Source of the DNA: Collybia mongolica
Lineage: Eukaryota; Basidiomycota; Agaricomycetes; Agaricales; Clitocybaceae
Direction of reading: 5' to 3'
NCBI GenBank assembly: GCA_013420905.1
Contig: JAAXNY010000005.1
Span: 620,001-684,000 of the forward strand
Length of the DNA stretch: 64,000 nucleotides
Below are positions 22,735-34,475 of the stretch, piece after piece. The notes beneath the pieces were generated by a model, which did no database searches, was not told where the DNA came from, and saw nothing but the letters and a program-made list of their open reading frames with translations. A program made the position numbers and the translations under genes. Each line of letters begins with the position of its first letter. The stretch's first letter is position 1.

Positions 22735-25092
22735 GTGATACTGAAAAACCTGGGTGACATGCTCAGAGATGTTATAGCAGCCAGAATGTCATGCTCATCA
22801 GGAGTCAACTTATTTCGAAAGATATTTGGTCGGCAGTTGCTTTGAGAGAAGATTAGGAGAATAGCGACCCAATGACACCACAGACCGTGTCCTTGTCGGG
22901 CAATGTACCGTCAGTGAAGTACGCGCGAACATACTTCTGTGTGCAGAGAGATGGGGCGGCGACCGAACAGTGCTGTTATTTTCGGGTCTAAACAATTGAA
23001 CGCAATCAAATAAAACGATTGACATACACCTGGAGAGTCCTGTGTTAATACCACGGAACCTGGGTAGCCTTTGGCTGTTTTTTTGGCACTGTCGAGAAAC
23101 TCAACTTCGTAGATTACGACCGAAATGGGGGCCACTTACGCCCACAGAGGTGTAACGGGATCTATGAGCGAGTGTAAGTTTTCTGAAACCGCCACCTGAA
23201 ACCTGCCTACCTGCGGTGTTCCCGATCAACAGGATTGGGAAACTGGTGTTACCCACGAACGGTCCTAAACTTTTTTTTAATAAGAACTCTAAGCACTATA
23301 ATAAAACCAACAGACCTTGATAATGAGATTTTGATAGTTTCGGCCATCCACTAACATTTTTGAGCCCCGAGTTTCAGCACAAATGTTAAATTCATGCTCA
23401 CATGCATTCCGCCCTTATTGTTGACCACAGCTCGCCCCAGCTCGATTTTTCCGTCAAATGTTTGAAATACTTTTGGAAATCTTCAAGGGATTTTGGGATG
23501 TCCGCTCCGCCGTTGCATAGAATCGCAGCGTTGGCTTCACCAACAACATTGACCTCTGGCAAACCCTCGTCGCAGGCACATTGGAAAGGAGTTTTTTCGG
23601 TCATCTCGAATAAGAGTCTACCATCACCTGCCGCGAGGTCGGCCAGACCACGAGCAAGGGCCGAAAATGCGGCGAATGGTTTGATAGAGCGACATGAGGA
23701 TTTTCATACGTAAGCGGTTGTGGTTGGCGAGGCCATATGAGAGTTTAGTTCGGATGGGCACGGGCTTTTCGCGAACGGCATTGTACAAGTTTGTGATATT
23801 TCGCGATGTCTTCGGGCGTGGGTGCGTAAAAGGCGCAGTCATCTGACCCTGCTGCTGCACACCCATCGAAAAACGTTTGCATGGCTTTATCGGTGTCCAG
23901 AAGATTGTTGGTCCATAGTGCTAGCCAGAATTCGATAAGCGGGTGCGGTGAAGAATTAGGAAAGGATGGCTAACTGGCGTAATAGTTCTCCACATCCACC
24001 ACACCGTCGATAATCATCCGTTCTATTTTGTCCTGTAAGATGAATTGTAAGCACACTTATCATTATTACACATCGAGGACACACAGGGAACATGGCAGCA
24101 AATGTAGCACCCAAGGCTGTTCCATACCTGATGAATAGATTTATATGATGGGATCAGCTTCAACGGGCGCATCTAGTTGGACGCACGAAAATCCCCAGCA
24201 CTGTAGCTTTTCCTTCCCATGTGCCTCAGTAATCCTGAGCATGTCGCGAGCAGTTTGATCGGTATTTATGTCTTAGAACGTCTAGCTGTCGTTCTCTTGC
24301 TAGCTGATTGGTGACTCTAGATCGGGCCCATTTGCGCACCACCCCACCCGCAGACGGATCCAGCACATGAAGACCACTAGGTCCCCACAATACGTTCCGC
24401 GGCTGTCTCGAAAAAGGTTACGCGAGGGACGGAATGTCCCACACCTGTTATACCCCACATTAAAACGAAACTACGAAAACTTGGAACCTTGTTCCCAGGA
24501 GCTTACCCCGTGGATCAAAACCTAGGACGTCAAACTGCGGGCCCACGATAGTGCTAAGTTCTTCGCCCATCTGCACAATGAAGTCGACGCCACTTCCGCC
24601 CGGCCCACCTGGATTGCAAAGGATCGACCCTCGATATCGTGGAGAGTCGGCCGGCAAGGGTGAGGGTATACGAGTCATGGCGATGTCAGCCTTTTCACCA
24701 TGGGGGTCTAAATGATTTAGCGGTACCTAAAGAAAAGCTTTGAACCGCTAATTCCGACCTAGGGCAGAGGTGTACCTTACATTGAGGCGTGCACATTGCT
24801 GTTTTGTGTAGCAGTCGTGCCAAACTAAATGGTCGCTAGGAGGTAATTGAATCCCCGGAATGAACCAATATCGATAAAATCGCTATGGTCAAGAAGAATA
24901 TTACAGCGTAGACTCCCGAGAGAAACTGGTATGAGTCACAGCTGTAGTCGTGGATTCCACTCCAGAGCCGCTATAGAGGCTGTAAATATATTCCGGCACG
25001 TCTCCATAGAATACTTAGAAGATGAAATGGCTGAATGCCAAGGCAATCAACGCGACTAATACGAGGGTTGTCTTCTGAGGAGAAAGTGCCAT
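22735..25092 (-). pseudogene. TAP-like alpha/beta hydrolase, copy C (disabled)
   Basis: Collinear with copy B over its length, including intron positions, and clearly its tandem duplicate. The signal-anchor start MALSPQKTTLVLVALIALAF is followed by TAA where copy B has a Gln codon. Further damage: two-base deletions near 24270, 24400 and 23810 relative to copy B shift the frame. A TAA in the last domain (near 22853) replaces the codon aligned with Gln after GSxFS in copy B. Still recognisable are ILCNPGGPGGSGVDF, DVLGFDPRG, DPVTPL and HCSVAAPSLCTQKYV. The multiple independent lesions make a sequencing artefact unlikely. Its downstream end aligns with the copy B terminus near 22.74 kb. Confidence 0.78.
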
Positions 25093-25349
25093 TGGTTCTG
25101 AGATATCGTGCGTGGCCTGAGCCAGTCGTGTGGATCACATTTAAGCTCTTTATATAAAGATACTGTGGAGAAGGAATGGAAGACGGAGCGTTCCTGAGAA
25201 AACATACATGTGAGTCCACCCCATGACCATGACGCGCGCTGAGTATATTTGATTTGGGTTTACGCAATGTATGGGGGGTGTCGAAATGCTGAGCCCATGG
25301 ACTCAGTTGTGACGAAAAAGAGGTACGACACAAATCTCACAAGTCCAAG

Positions 25350-27086
25350 TTACCCCGCCGCCTGCGTTCTTTCCAGCATTTTATTCACTGCAACCGGTCT
25401 ACCACTAGCAGGGTGCGACATATCCGCCAATCTTGCTTCCCTCATCTTCACCAAGACCAGTGATAGGGAGGCAGGCGTCACGTGACTCCCTTCGCTCCAC
25501 CCTGTTTCTCCATAATCTTCCCTGGTATCCATTGGGGTCCCCGCGTTGCTGTTTCCCGCGTACAGACTCCCACTGCGGCTTTCCGGGGCCGAGCGTTTCG
25601 CAGGACTTGCACTACCTGTGCTTCCGGAGAAGGGAGACTGGGCTTGGTCCCTGTTGTGTCTCGGGGCCTCAGGCACCGCGTCCTCTTTGTACCGGTCCCA
25701 CAAGCTGTACAGAGAGATGATTTCTTGAGAGACAGTAGCGATGAGGGGAAGGGACACGTTCAACTCCGTTAGGAAGGTAATGGGATCCTGGGGCTTCTTC
25801 GGGGACTCTGTCGGAGCGGTGTGATGAGCTTGACGTGATGACCTGCGTGGCTGAGGAGCTGGGTTAGACTGCTGTGGCATTGTTACACGGGAGGGTTCAT
25901 GCTCGGTAGGCAAATAGGGAAGGACTGTATCGCGCATGGTTGGATTGAGGATGAAGGTGAGATATAAAGCAGCGATGGCAATGATGTGAGGAGGATAGAG
26001 CAGACAAAGATCGGATCGGTAGGTGTCATTTATGATGAACCTGTTACTTGGAAGGTTGGAAATAATAGAAATGAAACTGTATGGCGTGCTTTACCATGCG
26101 GTCTGTAATGCCCCATCGGTTACTTCCAACTGTCCTTCACCAGTACCCCAATATCGTGGGCCATCTCCGGTGCCAATGCCAACGCCTACTTCCTCAGCCT
26201 CGCCCTCTTCAGAACCAAACAAAGAAGCGCTATCATTGACCTCTTTTCTGCATAGTGTAAGAAGGGTACGGTAAGGATGAAAGACAGTCAGGTCGCATTC
26301 GAGATCGTCCACCAGGTAAAACTCCATCTCTGCGAGTTTTGTGTTATCAGAGGGGAAATTCTTCACGTTGTAGTTTTCTTCTACACATCCTCCTTGTCAC
26401 TTTCTTGTGTCCGGAGCGGAAAAGTGAACACGTACGGCTGAATAATGAACGAGATTCTGTGATAACATTTTTTATGTGAACGGGAGACTCCTCCGCTTTA
26501 GCTGCAACATAGCAGCATGCCGAGATGACAATAAATGGGTCTGTCTCGCAGTAGGAGTTTTTCACATAGAACCGTCTAAAAAACACTGTGGCTGTCGCGA
26601 TAACCCTTTGGCGTAGCTGGAGCTTTTTCCCGAGCTTAGAGATGACTAGACAACACGCGTTAGCTCACAATCTAGCGATGGCAGGGTATTTAGTTTGTCC
26701 AGGTAGAGGTGTGAAGTAATAAGTTGCCCCTGATGTTCCCGGTCAAACCACGTCAACATTCTGACTCTTCTGAGTGGACGGTTCCCAAGTTCCCACTTTC
26801 CCCAAGTGGCAAACCCACGAACAGTCGAAACTGGCCAATTCGGTGCAGGATAATGGACCAAAAAGCGTGGTCAGACAGAAATGAAGCATACCATTTGCAA
26901 AATAGATTGCTAACAAATCCAAATGCTCTGGATCCTCCACGTATTGCAAGTCATCCGCTCTAGCTTGTTTCAAGGTTGCACGGTCAACCATCCATCGCTT
27001 GCTGCGATTGTTCGATAAGCTGAGGATTGCAGAAGTGTTATTTCGCGGTCTCACTAGTGTGAACTTGCCCAAAAGTCGGTCGCCAT
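25350..27086 (-). CDS. SSN8: cyclin C (Mediator CDK8-module cyclin), 448 aa
   Basis: Five exons: 27086-27055, 27019-26892, 26645-26436, 26380-26095 and 26040-25350; total 449 codons with the stop. The start MATDFWASSHY matches the animal cyclin C start (FWQSSHY). The first cyclin box contains VIATATVFFRRFYVKNSY, DPFIVISACCYVAAKAEES and EMEFYLVDDLECDL with VFHPYRTL. The second contains NDTYRSDLCLLYPPHIIAIA. Two fungal features are a Glu/Gly-rich insert after the HPYR motif and a long Pro/Ser-rich tail. In other fungi SSN8/SRB11 partners the kinase SSN3/CDK8 in the Mediator kinase module in the nucleus. Exon 2 to exon 3 is separated by an unusually long 246-nt intron. It is divergent from MDH, with 193 bp between start codons. 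Confidence 0.92.
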
Positions 27087-27279
27087 TGCCTGCGTATTTT
27101 ACCAGGTGGTGGCCATGAGGATGTTCATGCGACGGGAGTTCCCTTCCGTCGCCCGATGCGTTCCGATGACACGTGACTCGTGATTGGCAAAGGTGAATTT
27201 CCCGGTGCCCAAAACTTTTTCTTCCACGTCCTTGTCTCCCATCCACCACCACCACTTTTTAAAAGTTCCACATCCGAAC

Positions 27280-28573
27280 ATGCTCGCCCGCTCAGCAGTC
27301 CGTGCTCTGGCAGCCCCCTCTTCGAGGCTTTTCTCGTCTTCTGCTTCCCGGAATACCAAGGTGGCAGTTCTCGGAGCTGGTGGAGGAATTGGACAACCTC
27401 TATCGTTGCTCCTCAAGAGCGACCCTTTGGTTACTTCCCTGAGCTTGTATGATATTCGTGGTGCTCCTGGTGTTGCAGCAGATGTTAGCCACGTCGACAC
27501 TGGAAGCGAGGTGCGTTTTTACGTCCCACTAAAACCATCTCCAAGGATTTGCTAACGATTCGCAGGTTACTGGATATGCCGCAGACCAGCTCGACCAGGC
27601 CCTGGAAGGAGTTAAGGTTGTTGTTATCCCCGCTGGTGTGCCAAGAAAGGTTCGTTGTTCTTTTCTTCTCATTGAATAGACCCGTCGTTAATACCCAACC
27701 GATAGCCCGGAGTAAGTTCAATCAACCTCGTACTACTTTGACCTATATTGAATATCTTTAGATGACCCGTGATGATCTTTTCAACGTGAGTACTTGAAAA
27801 AACGCAGCATCGCCGCTATGGTCTCATTGGTTAAACTCTAGACTAATGCTTCCATCGTCCGTGACCTTGCCACTGCTGTTGCCCGGGTCGCTCCCGAGGC
27901 ACACATTTGCGTCATCTCCAACCCTGTCAACTCTACAGTGCCCATCGTTGCAGCTACCCTCGAGAAGGCTGGTGTTTTCAACCCTGCACGTCTCTTCGGT
28001 ATTACCACCCTTGATGTTGTTCGCGCCACGCGCTTCCTTGCCGGAGTTGTTGGCACAGACCCCTCGAGTACCCCTGTGACTGTTATTGGAGGACACAGTG
28101 GCCCCACCATTGTGCCTCTCCTCTCGCAGTCGAGCCACGGCAAGGCCGTCACCGGCGAGAACTACGAGAAGATTGTCCACCGTATCCAATTCGGTGGTGA
28201 TGAGGTCGTGAAGGCCAAAGATGGTGCTGGAAGCGCAACCCTTTCCATGGCTTACGCTGGTGCCAAATTCACGAACTCGCTACTCAGGGGACTGAACGGA
28301 GAGAAGGGCGTTGTGACACCTACCTTTGTCAAGAGCCCTCTCTTCGCTGACCAGGGTATTGACTTCTTTGCTACCAACGTCGAACTCGGTGTAAGTGCGC
28401 ATTTATTTATTTTCTTCAAGTTGTTGATTTCTCTTTCTTATTCTCTTTAGGTAAACGGTGTTGAGAAGATCCACCCTATCGGTGCTCTCTCAGCCGAGGA
28501 GCAGAAGCTTCTTGATGCTTGTCTTCCTGAACTGAAGAAGAACATCGAGAAGGGCAAGGCCTTTGTCGCTTAG
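27280..28573 (+). CDS. malate dehydrogenase, mitochondrial, 338 aa
   Basis: Six exons: 27280-27510, 27566-27649, 27706-27711, 27762-27785, 27842-28390 and 28451-28573 (339 codons). It oxidises malate to oxaloacetate with NAD+ in the TCA cycle. The first 25 residues are Arg/Ser/Ala-rich ([20 protein letters not shown]), a mitochondrial presequence. The NAD-binding motif is [19 protein letters not shown]. Substrate-binding arginines occur in VPRKPGMTRDDLF, and the catalytic His in [13 protein letters not shown]. The C-terminus is [16 protein letters not shown]. The tiny third exon encodes only Pro-Gly of the mobile-loop motif. The exon sum and family alignment leave no gap, so the gene looks fully functional. 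Confidence 0.95.
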
Positions 28574-30254
28574 ATGTCGTTTATTACGGATAACATTGGA
28601 TCGCTTTGCATAATTTCATCTGGTCAGAGTTGCCCGCAAGCCAACACTCACAATATTGAATGGTGACTGTATAGTTTTAACACCGGGTTTCCTCATGTGC
28701 TGGAGAACATGCAAAACTCGAGGTGAAAACTCTTGATACTTTTCTTACAGAAAAAGGTTTTATTTGCTGCCTGTCTGGAAACTCATTGTTCTGGCTAGTC
28801 CGCATTGTCCGAGAAGGTGAATCTCAAGCGAACAATGGATGAACGAAAAGCCTTGGCATAGACACGTGAGCAAGTGGGAGTTGGGCAAACGAGAACAGAT
28901 TTTAAAGTCGTCGACGTCGTTTGAGCGCCGCAAGCAATAGTTCCTCAAGCGCTTGGGGTCTTCGGTTTCGAGTCTGATGCTGCTCAGATTGCTTCAAATC
29001 TTGTGACTAAATCTCCTGCTCATTCTATGCTACTTCTAGGTATATTTCATGATCAGACCCTGTTCGTAAAGCAGGAACCTCAATATTATCGCAAAAAGTG
29101 GACGACGTCATATGTGTGATGGAGTCTTGAAGTCATTCTTCATTTCAAATTGACGTGTTGAAGGAGTCCATCTGATCAACCATCCGTTAGAACCTGTGAA
29201 CACAAGCTTTCATGCGATTGTGTCGCACTATGTTCTGTATGTGCAGAGACGAAAATAAGATGTCGTTGACAGGCTGTGCGGAGTGTCGCCCTTGACCAGG
29301 TCAGGGCTGGTTTTATGGAAACTCAGCTTCGCCTCACCTGTTCTCTTATAGTGCCTGACGTCCACGTGCTTTTGGACTGCGGTAGCGGATAAGTATTCCG
29401 GCGTTCCCGCTGTCTCTCACCGGTGCGGGTGATGTTATCCTCGTCCTGGGTGGTGCGCACCACCTTACCTCTCGAAGAAGAACTCTACTCCCGCCCGGAC
29501 CGCAACCACTTTCTTTGGTGGGCTGTAGCCCAACTCCGACCGAACAGTCACCCCTGCTACAACCTGCCCTGGTTGATGATTTGCGGAAGCAGCGTTACAT
29601 ATTCATAACAGGAAAGGAAACAAATAAACCTTATCTTCACATATTCTTAGAATGCGAGATCTGAGGAAAGAGACCCGGACCAATCTGGGGATAATTAACA
29701 CCTACCTTCCCACCCCGCATTACGCTTTGTTGTTGGGCGGCCGAATGATATTCTACCGAAGATTTTCACTCACGTGTAGGTTTTCCCGTCGCTGAAGGCT
29801 CGTTCAGTCTCCACGTGATTGACGCTTGATTTCTTCGGAACCAAAGTGCAAAAGTAAGTTTGGGGAACAAACTTCGTGCTAGAATACTGAACACGAATAC
29901 TAATCAGTAGGATTTGACTGTCACCTACCGTCGGGATCCGGTCGGACCGTTCGCTCTTTGACACTTGCTCTTGTCGGGGGAAAGACCTGGAAAATCTTGA
30001 TCAAACGGAGAGTTGTTGAGCAAATGTTGAGTTATCGGTTAGTTGTGACACCCTTTGTGCAGGGGGCCGTGCGGTCCAGCGGCCCGCAACGCACTGCAGC
30101 GTCGTGTCCTTCACAGCTGACGTTTTGCAAGACTAGAATTCGACGGGTACCCGATAGATGTCCGACAGTGGCTTACTCGACGTATAAAAGCCTCTCGAAC
30201 GAGCATGAGTAACTCAAAAACAACTTTATTCTCTATAACACCTCATAAAAAGAC
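28574..30254. other. intergenic region between MDH and pectate lyase
   Basis: About 1.7 kb without a supported gene. It contains the MDH 3' region and the pectate lyase promoter. Open frames are short and on either strand without motifs. Confidence 0.45.
30183..30188 (+). promoter_or_regulatory. TATA box of the pectate lyase gene
   Basis: TATAAA lies 72 bp upstream of the ATG at 30255, a usual distance for a strongly inducible fungal secreted-enzyme gene with a short leader. Confidence 0.6.
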
Positions 30255-31621
30255 ATGAAGTGGCTCTACTCTGCCCTCGCCTTGACCGCTGTCCAAGTGG
30301 CTTCGGTACGTCCAATTATTACTATTAGGAATACATATTGATGATACTTCTTCTACAGGCTGCTCCCGAATTAGCCAAGAGAGCCTCCGTCGGTGAGGTC
30401 GCTACCGTTGGATATGCTACCCAAAATGGAGGGTGAGTTTCAAAGATTTCAATACGACTCCGTCCAAAGCTAATATATATTTTTCTTTAGTACTTCTGGG
30501 GGATCTGGCGGAACAACCACCACAGTCACCACCCTCGCCGCACTTACCTCTGCCGTATCCGGCACCGCGAAGAAAATTGTCATCATTTCTGGTAAATTTG
30601 TTGACAGTCTATTCCACTTCGACAGGACTAATTTGTATAGGCACTATTTCGGGGAACACCGTTGTGAAAATCGGATCAAACACATCCGTCATTGGGCAGA
30701 GAGGTTCCGGTAAGTGCTGGTCTACCGCCGAGTGCTTGGTTTCCTCAACTTTTCAATAGCCCTTGTTGGTGTTGGGCTCCGTGTCCTGAACGAGAAGAAC
30801 GTTATCATCCGTAACGTTAAAGTCTCCAAGGTCCTGGCTGATGCTGGTGACGCTATCGGAATCCAAGCCTCATCCCAGGTTTGGCTTGACCACCTCGATC
30901 TTTCCAGCGACCTGGATCACGACAAAGTAAGGACCGCTATTTCAGTCTTTTCTTATGACTACTAATGTATTTCCTTTAGGACTAGTCAGTCTTCATTCTG
31001 TGTACAATTGACAAGTGAATTAACCTCTACATAGCTACGACGGTCTCCTCGACATCACCCACGGTTGCACCGGAGTCACCGTGACAGGAAGCAAGATCTA
31101 CAACCACTGGAAGGGCTCCCTCGTTGGGCACTCTGACAGCAACAGCTCTGAGGACACCAAGATCACCGTGACCTACGCCAACAACTACTTCAGCAGCATC
31201 AACTCCCGAACCCCGTCGTTCCGATTCGGCCACGGTCACATCTACAACAACGTCTTCGACAACAACGGTGACGGAATCAACACCCGTGTTGGTGAGTAGC
31301 TGAACTGCAACCCCTCTCATCTACGCCTAATCATCTCATTCCTTCAGGTGCTCAACTCCTCGTCGAGAACAACGTCTTCAGCGGTAAGTTATATAATTGG
31401 TTGTGGTACTACTTGACTAACTATGAGTGACAGCCTGCAAAAAGCCTCTCTACTCCACCGACGGCGGATTTGCCGTAGCCCGCGGAAACGACTTCGGTGG
31501 AGGAGCCAACACAGCACCCAACGGCTCATTCACCTCTGCCCCCTACTCTTACAGCTTGATCGGTACCTCCAGCGTCAGGTCTGCCGTTGTTTCCAGCGCA
31601 GGCCAGACTTTGTCCTTCTGA
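30255..31621 (+). CDS. secreted pectate lyase, PL1 family, 315 aa
   Basis: Nine exons: 30255-30305, 30359-30432, 30491-30591, 30641-30709, 30760-30926, 30980-30984, 31035-31291, 31348-31383 and 31434-31621 (316 codons). It cleaves polygalacturonate by beta-elimination outside the cell. The signal peptide is MKWLYSALALTAVQVASA, followed by a Lys-Arg processing site (LAKRAS). The parallel beta-helix has the Amb_all landmarks: NVIIRNVKV, DAIGIQASSQVWLDHLDL, DYYDGLLDITHGC (calcium-binding acids), and HWKGSLVGHSD. SRTPSFRFGHGHIYNN carries the catalytic Arg of the RxPxxR type. The exon of five nucleotides completes DKDYYDG. Such enzymes act in plant cell-wall degradation by saprobic or plant-associated fungi. 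A TATA box sits 72 bp upstream. Confidence 0.93.
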
Positions 31622-32717
31622 GGGGTAGTACACCGTAGCGTGTAATAGATAGATTGCATACATTCCAAAATGACATGCGATTCCCAAACTCTGAACAAGC
31701 TCGATGTATTGACCCATTGAACTGATCATATAGAACAAGGAGGCTATTGACTTACTATGAAAGTAGGATACCCTAAACTTGGAGGAACGTAGGCAGGCCC
31801 CTCAGGAGGGCCATGGCAGGTGGGCTCAACGAGGCAAGGAAGGAAGGGCAGTCCTGAATATGTCAACAGGTATGCAAAGCTCCTCAACCGTACGATAAAA
31901 GTCCATTTGAACGACAACTGAGAATCAAATTGGTTGATGTTTTCTTGTTCGGATATTGTGAAGTCAACCTGACGGAAACTTCAATGCTTTATAGCCTTTC
32001 ATAATTGATTTACTCTGATCTTCTTTTAACATTTCTTTTCTTCAGTGAATTTATCGTTTTCTACACGAGCAAAGTTCCTGCCGAGTTTGAGGCCCTTGAT
32101 ATGGGTGAATAGGCACATGGGACGAGGGAAAACTGTGCACAACTATCAAATTGTAGTAGTGGTGAGCGGCCGCCTAACACCAGCATTGGCAGACTAAACA
32201 TCCGGAACGATGACTAAAGCTAGTAGCCACTTTCCAAGTCAGAGTCTCGGGGACCGTGATGAATTATAAGCCGCTAAGGACCCCACTGCCACAAAACCTT
32301 TTAGGGCAACAAGGAATACCCTTCACATTACCCAACTAATCGGCCTTGTTACTAGTATCGACAGATACGAAACTGTCATTACCTACCAAAAGCAAAGCGT
32401 CCTCAGAAAAAGTTGAATTCGGATCCAGAGTTTACAAGTATGGTCGCCAGTTGAACGACAGAAGGTAGTACAAAGATCATATTTAGGGTCAAATACGAAT
32501 GTAGCCATCAGTTGGTAGATGGGGCTAGAAGATTGGTGCATGTGAAATATAAGGGAACAAGAGAGGCAGCGAAAAATCGACGGAAGCCTGGGTCCATATA
32601 CGAATTACGAATAGTATTTGTGGGCCCAGGTGAAGCGGATAAACAGGTCCCGGTATTTGGGCGGCTGATGTGAATCAGTGATGAATGGAATGTATAATTA
32701 ATTAAGGTAGCTCACAG
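31622..32717. other. intergenic region downstream of the pectate lyase
   Basis: About 1.1 kb between convergent genes. AT-rich with no long open frame or recognised repeat; I see nothing that can be called. Confidence 0.45.
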
Positions 32718-33669
32718 TTAAAAGAACCTTCCAAAGTTAATCTCAAAGCTATTATCAAAAACAGAGATGCCGATGCGTTTTCCAACGGTAAAACCACACC
32801 CTAATGCCTTGACTTCTACAGCCTCATCGCGGAAACCAAATCCGGTGGAAATACCGATTCCGAGTTTCGCGTCAAATATACTGACTTTCCCAACAACCAA
32901 ATTGATGGAGAGATCAGCTCCCACATAAGAGCCGAATTGAACGCCTGCCTTGGCAGCAATGATGCTAAATTCGACTTGCTCGACCTTAGCTTTTGTTTTC
33001 TGAGTGGTAATATACTATATGGGCTTTAAGGAAATAATGTTAAAAATGGTATTACTTGCCGTCGAGAGCTCAATGATGGAAGCCTTCGCTTCTGCAGTGA
33101 ATGATTTGAACCAATGCCCCTCGGGTTCGACCCCGGCCTTTGCGTAAAACACAGTGACCCCTTCTTGGTGTGGGTTGGTTGTGTACTGTAGGATTGCATC
33201 GTCTTTATTTAATATTTCGGCCAATTGTTGGAAGAGGCCCGACTCGGTCGGGACTGGAACTATGGTAGTGGTTTCCACATCCTGCTTAGGGAGAGTATAA
33301 TGCCCAGTTAAATTGTTTATATATTCAGGCATCTCGGCCTTTGTGGGTGGGCTGTTAAATTCAGATGTTCATGTCAGCGAGCTTCATCTTTTTATATGTA
33401 GAAACTTACCGGAGCGATTTACTTTCGGGCCCATTCCATGTCAGCTTACCATCTGGAGTGATGGTCGGAGCAGGCCAGGAAGGGTCCCAGGGCTCTATGA
33501 CATCTTTCTCGGTGTAGATGCTACGGAGTATGCCCTCTTTGTCACAGCCAACATATTCTGAAAGGTTAAAAGAACGGGTGTGGATGTTGCCGTCGGCGTC
33601 GGCGCAATCCGCCGTCACCTCCCACTTGTCATTGATTCTGAAATTTGTGATTGGGTTTGTAAAGCTCAT
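32718..33669 (-). CDS. CVNH-like (cyanovirin-N homology) protein, 277 aa
   Basis: Three exons: 33669-33410, 33351-33060 and 32999-32718 (278 codons). The N-terminal ~90 residues read like one CVNH repeat region: an FxxxxxNFRI start, WEVTADCADADGN, SFNLSEYVGCDKEG, and PDGKLTWNGPES. In the CVNH family this fold binds high-mannose glycans; lectin activity here is inferred. A Pro/Thr linker and a central alpha/beta part follow. The C-terminal ~70 residues are a repetitive Gly-rich beta segment (YVGADLSINLVVGK, GIGISTGFGF, ALGCGFTVGKRIGISVFDNS) found in other fungal proteins without known role. There is no signal peptide, so it is probably cytosolic. The second intron begins with GC instead of GT. 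Confidence 0.6.
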
Positions 33670-34475
33670 CTGTGTAACGTTCTGTGTCTCGTGTAAGTAT
33701 CATGATAGGAAGACTCGGAGACTCACGGTGGTAATTGGAAGTAAAGAGGTGCAAGAGGATGTGGGGGAAGATAACTACAAAGCCTTGTCTTATATCTTTT
33801 AAGTATGGACCTTCCTGTGCGAGCGCCCGACCGATTCGTCGTGTCAATCTCGGAACTCTACATTTCCGGGTGAGTAAACCAGATATCTGGAAACCACCCT
33901 CGAAGAACCAAGGAAAATGCACGGGACTGGGCAGATACTCGACAACATGCCGAGTAACAGAATCTGATGACTTCAAAGCTGTTTCCAGAATGTCCAACAG
34001 ATCGAGACATTGCTTCGTGGAGGACTCGTTCTGCAATGGACGTAATGGTCTAAACTAAAGCTAGTAAAGTGCATGGAATAATACAATGAGGCGATCCGTT
34101 TGTACCACTCACCCTGCTGAGCACAGTAAACCTGAATCTGGAATGATTTGGGGGCACTGACACATGCAGAGCGAACTGTGGCGTATAGTTCATCGCTGCC
34201 GGGGTCCTCTAAGGGAAGAACGAGGGGACATTTGGAGATCCGGGGAAATTTTACAATAAGTTGGGTGGGCTACCATACCAAATAGGAGGTAGAAAGGGTT
34301 CTTCCTAGATCAATAACCAGACGGAGAATGTACAACAAATGCATATGGCCCTGTTGATTCTTCGAGTCGACGTCAGCAATTTCGTCATCCAACTCCAACG
34401 TTCGCTTACTTTTCTCAAGGCTCCAAGCTGCTCGTCGCAATAGTATGATCTGATCTGGTCTACTCAGCGTGCTCG
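33629..34475 (-). CDS. unrecognised spliced coding region
   Basis: Three exon-like blocks share one frame. The first (about 34475-34279) begins after a plausible acceptor and reads ...RPDQIILLRRAAWSLEKSKR ... GHMHLLYILRLVIDLGR. The second (34208-34113) reads ...NYTPQFALHVSVPPNHSRFR. The third, from 34030, reads NESSTKQCLDLLDILETALK ... FPWFFEGGFQIS and stays open past the CVNH gene start. Canonical GT/AG signals join them in phase. No domain is recognised, no start was found, and the real end may be an unseen splice. The overlap with the start of the CVNH gene argues that the last exon ends earlier. It could be an unknown gene or a degraded one. Confidence 0.35.

Noticed and set aside
26646..26891. 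Open frame within the second intron of cyclin C
   Set aside because: Ends match splice signals and the exons on both sides join in phase with conserved cyclin C sequence; the frame is intronic.
33115..33140. tRNA T-arm-like word ggttcgaccc
   Set aside because: It lies in exon 2 of the CVNH-like gene and no acceptor stem or D-arm can be drawn around it.
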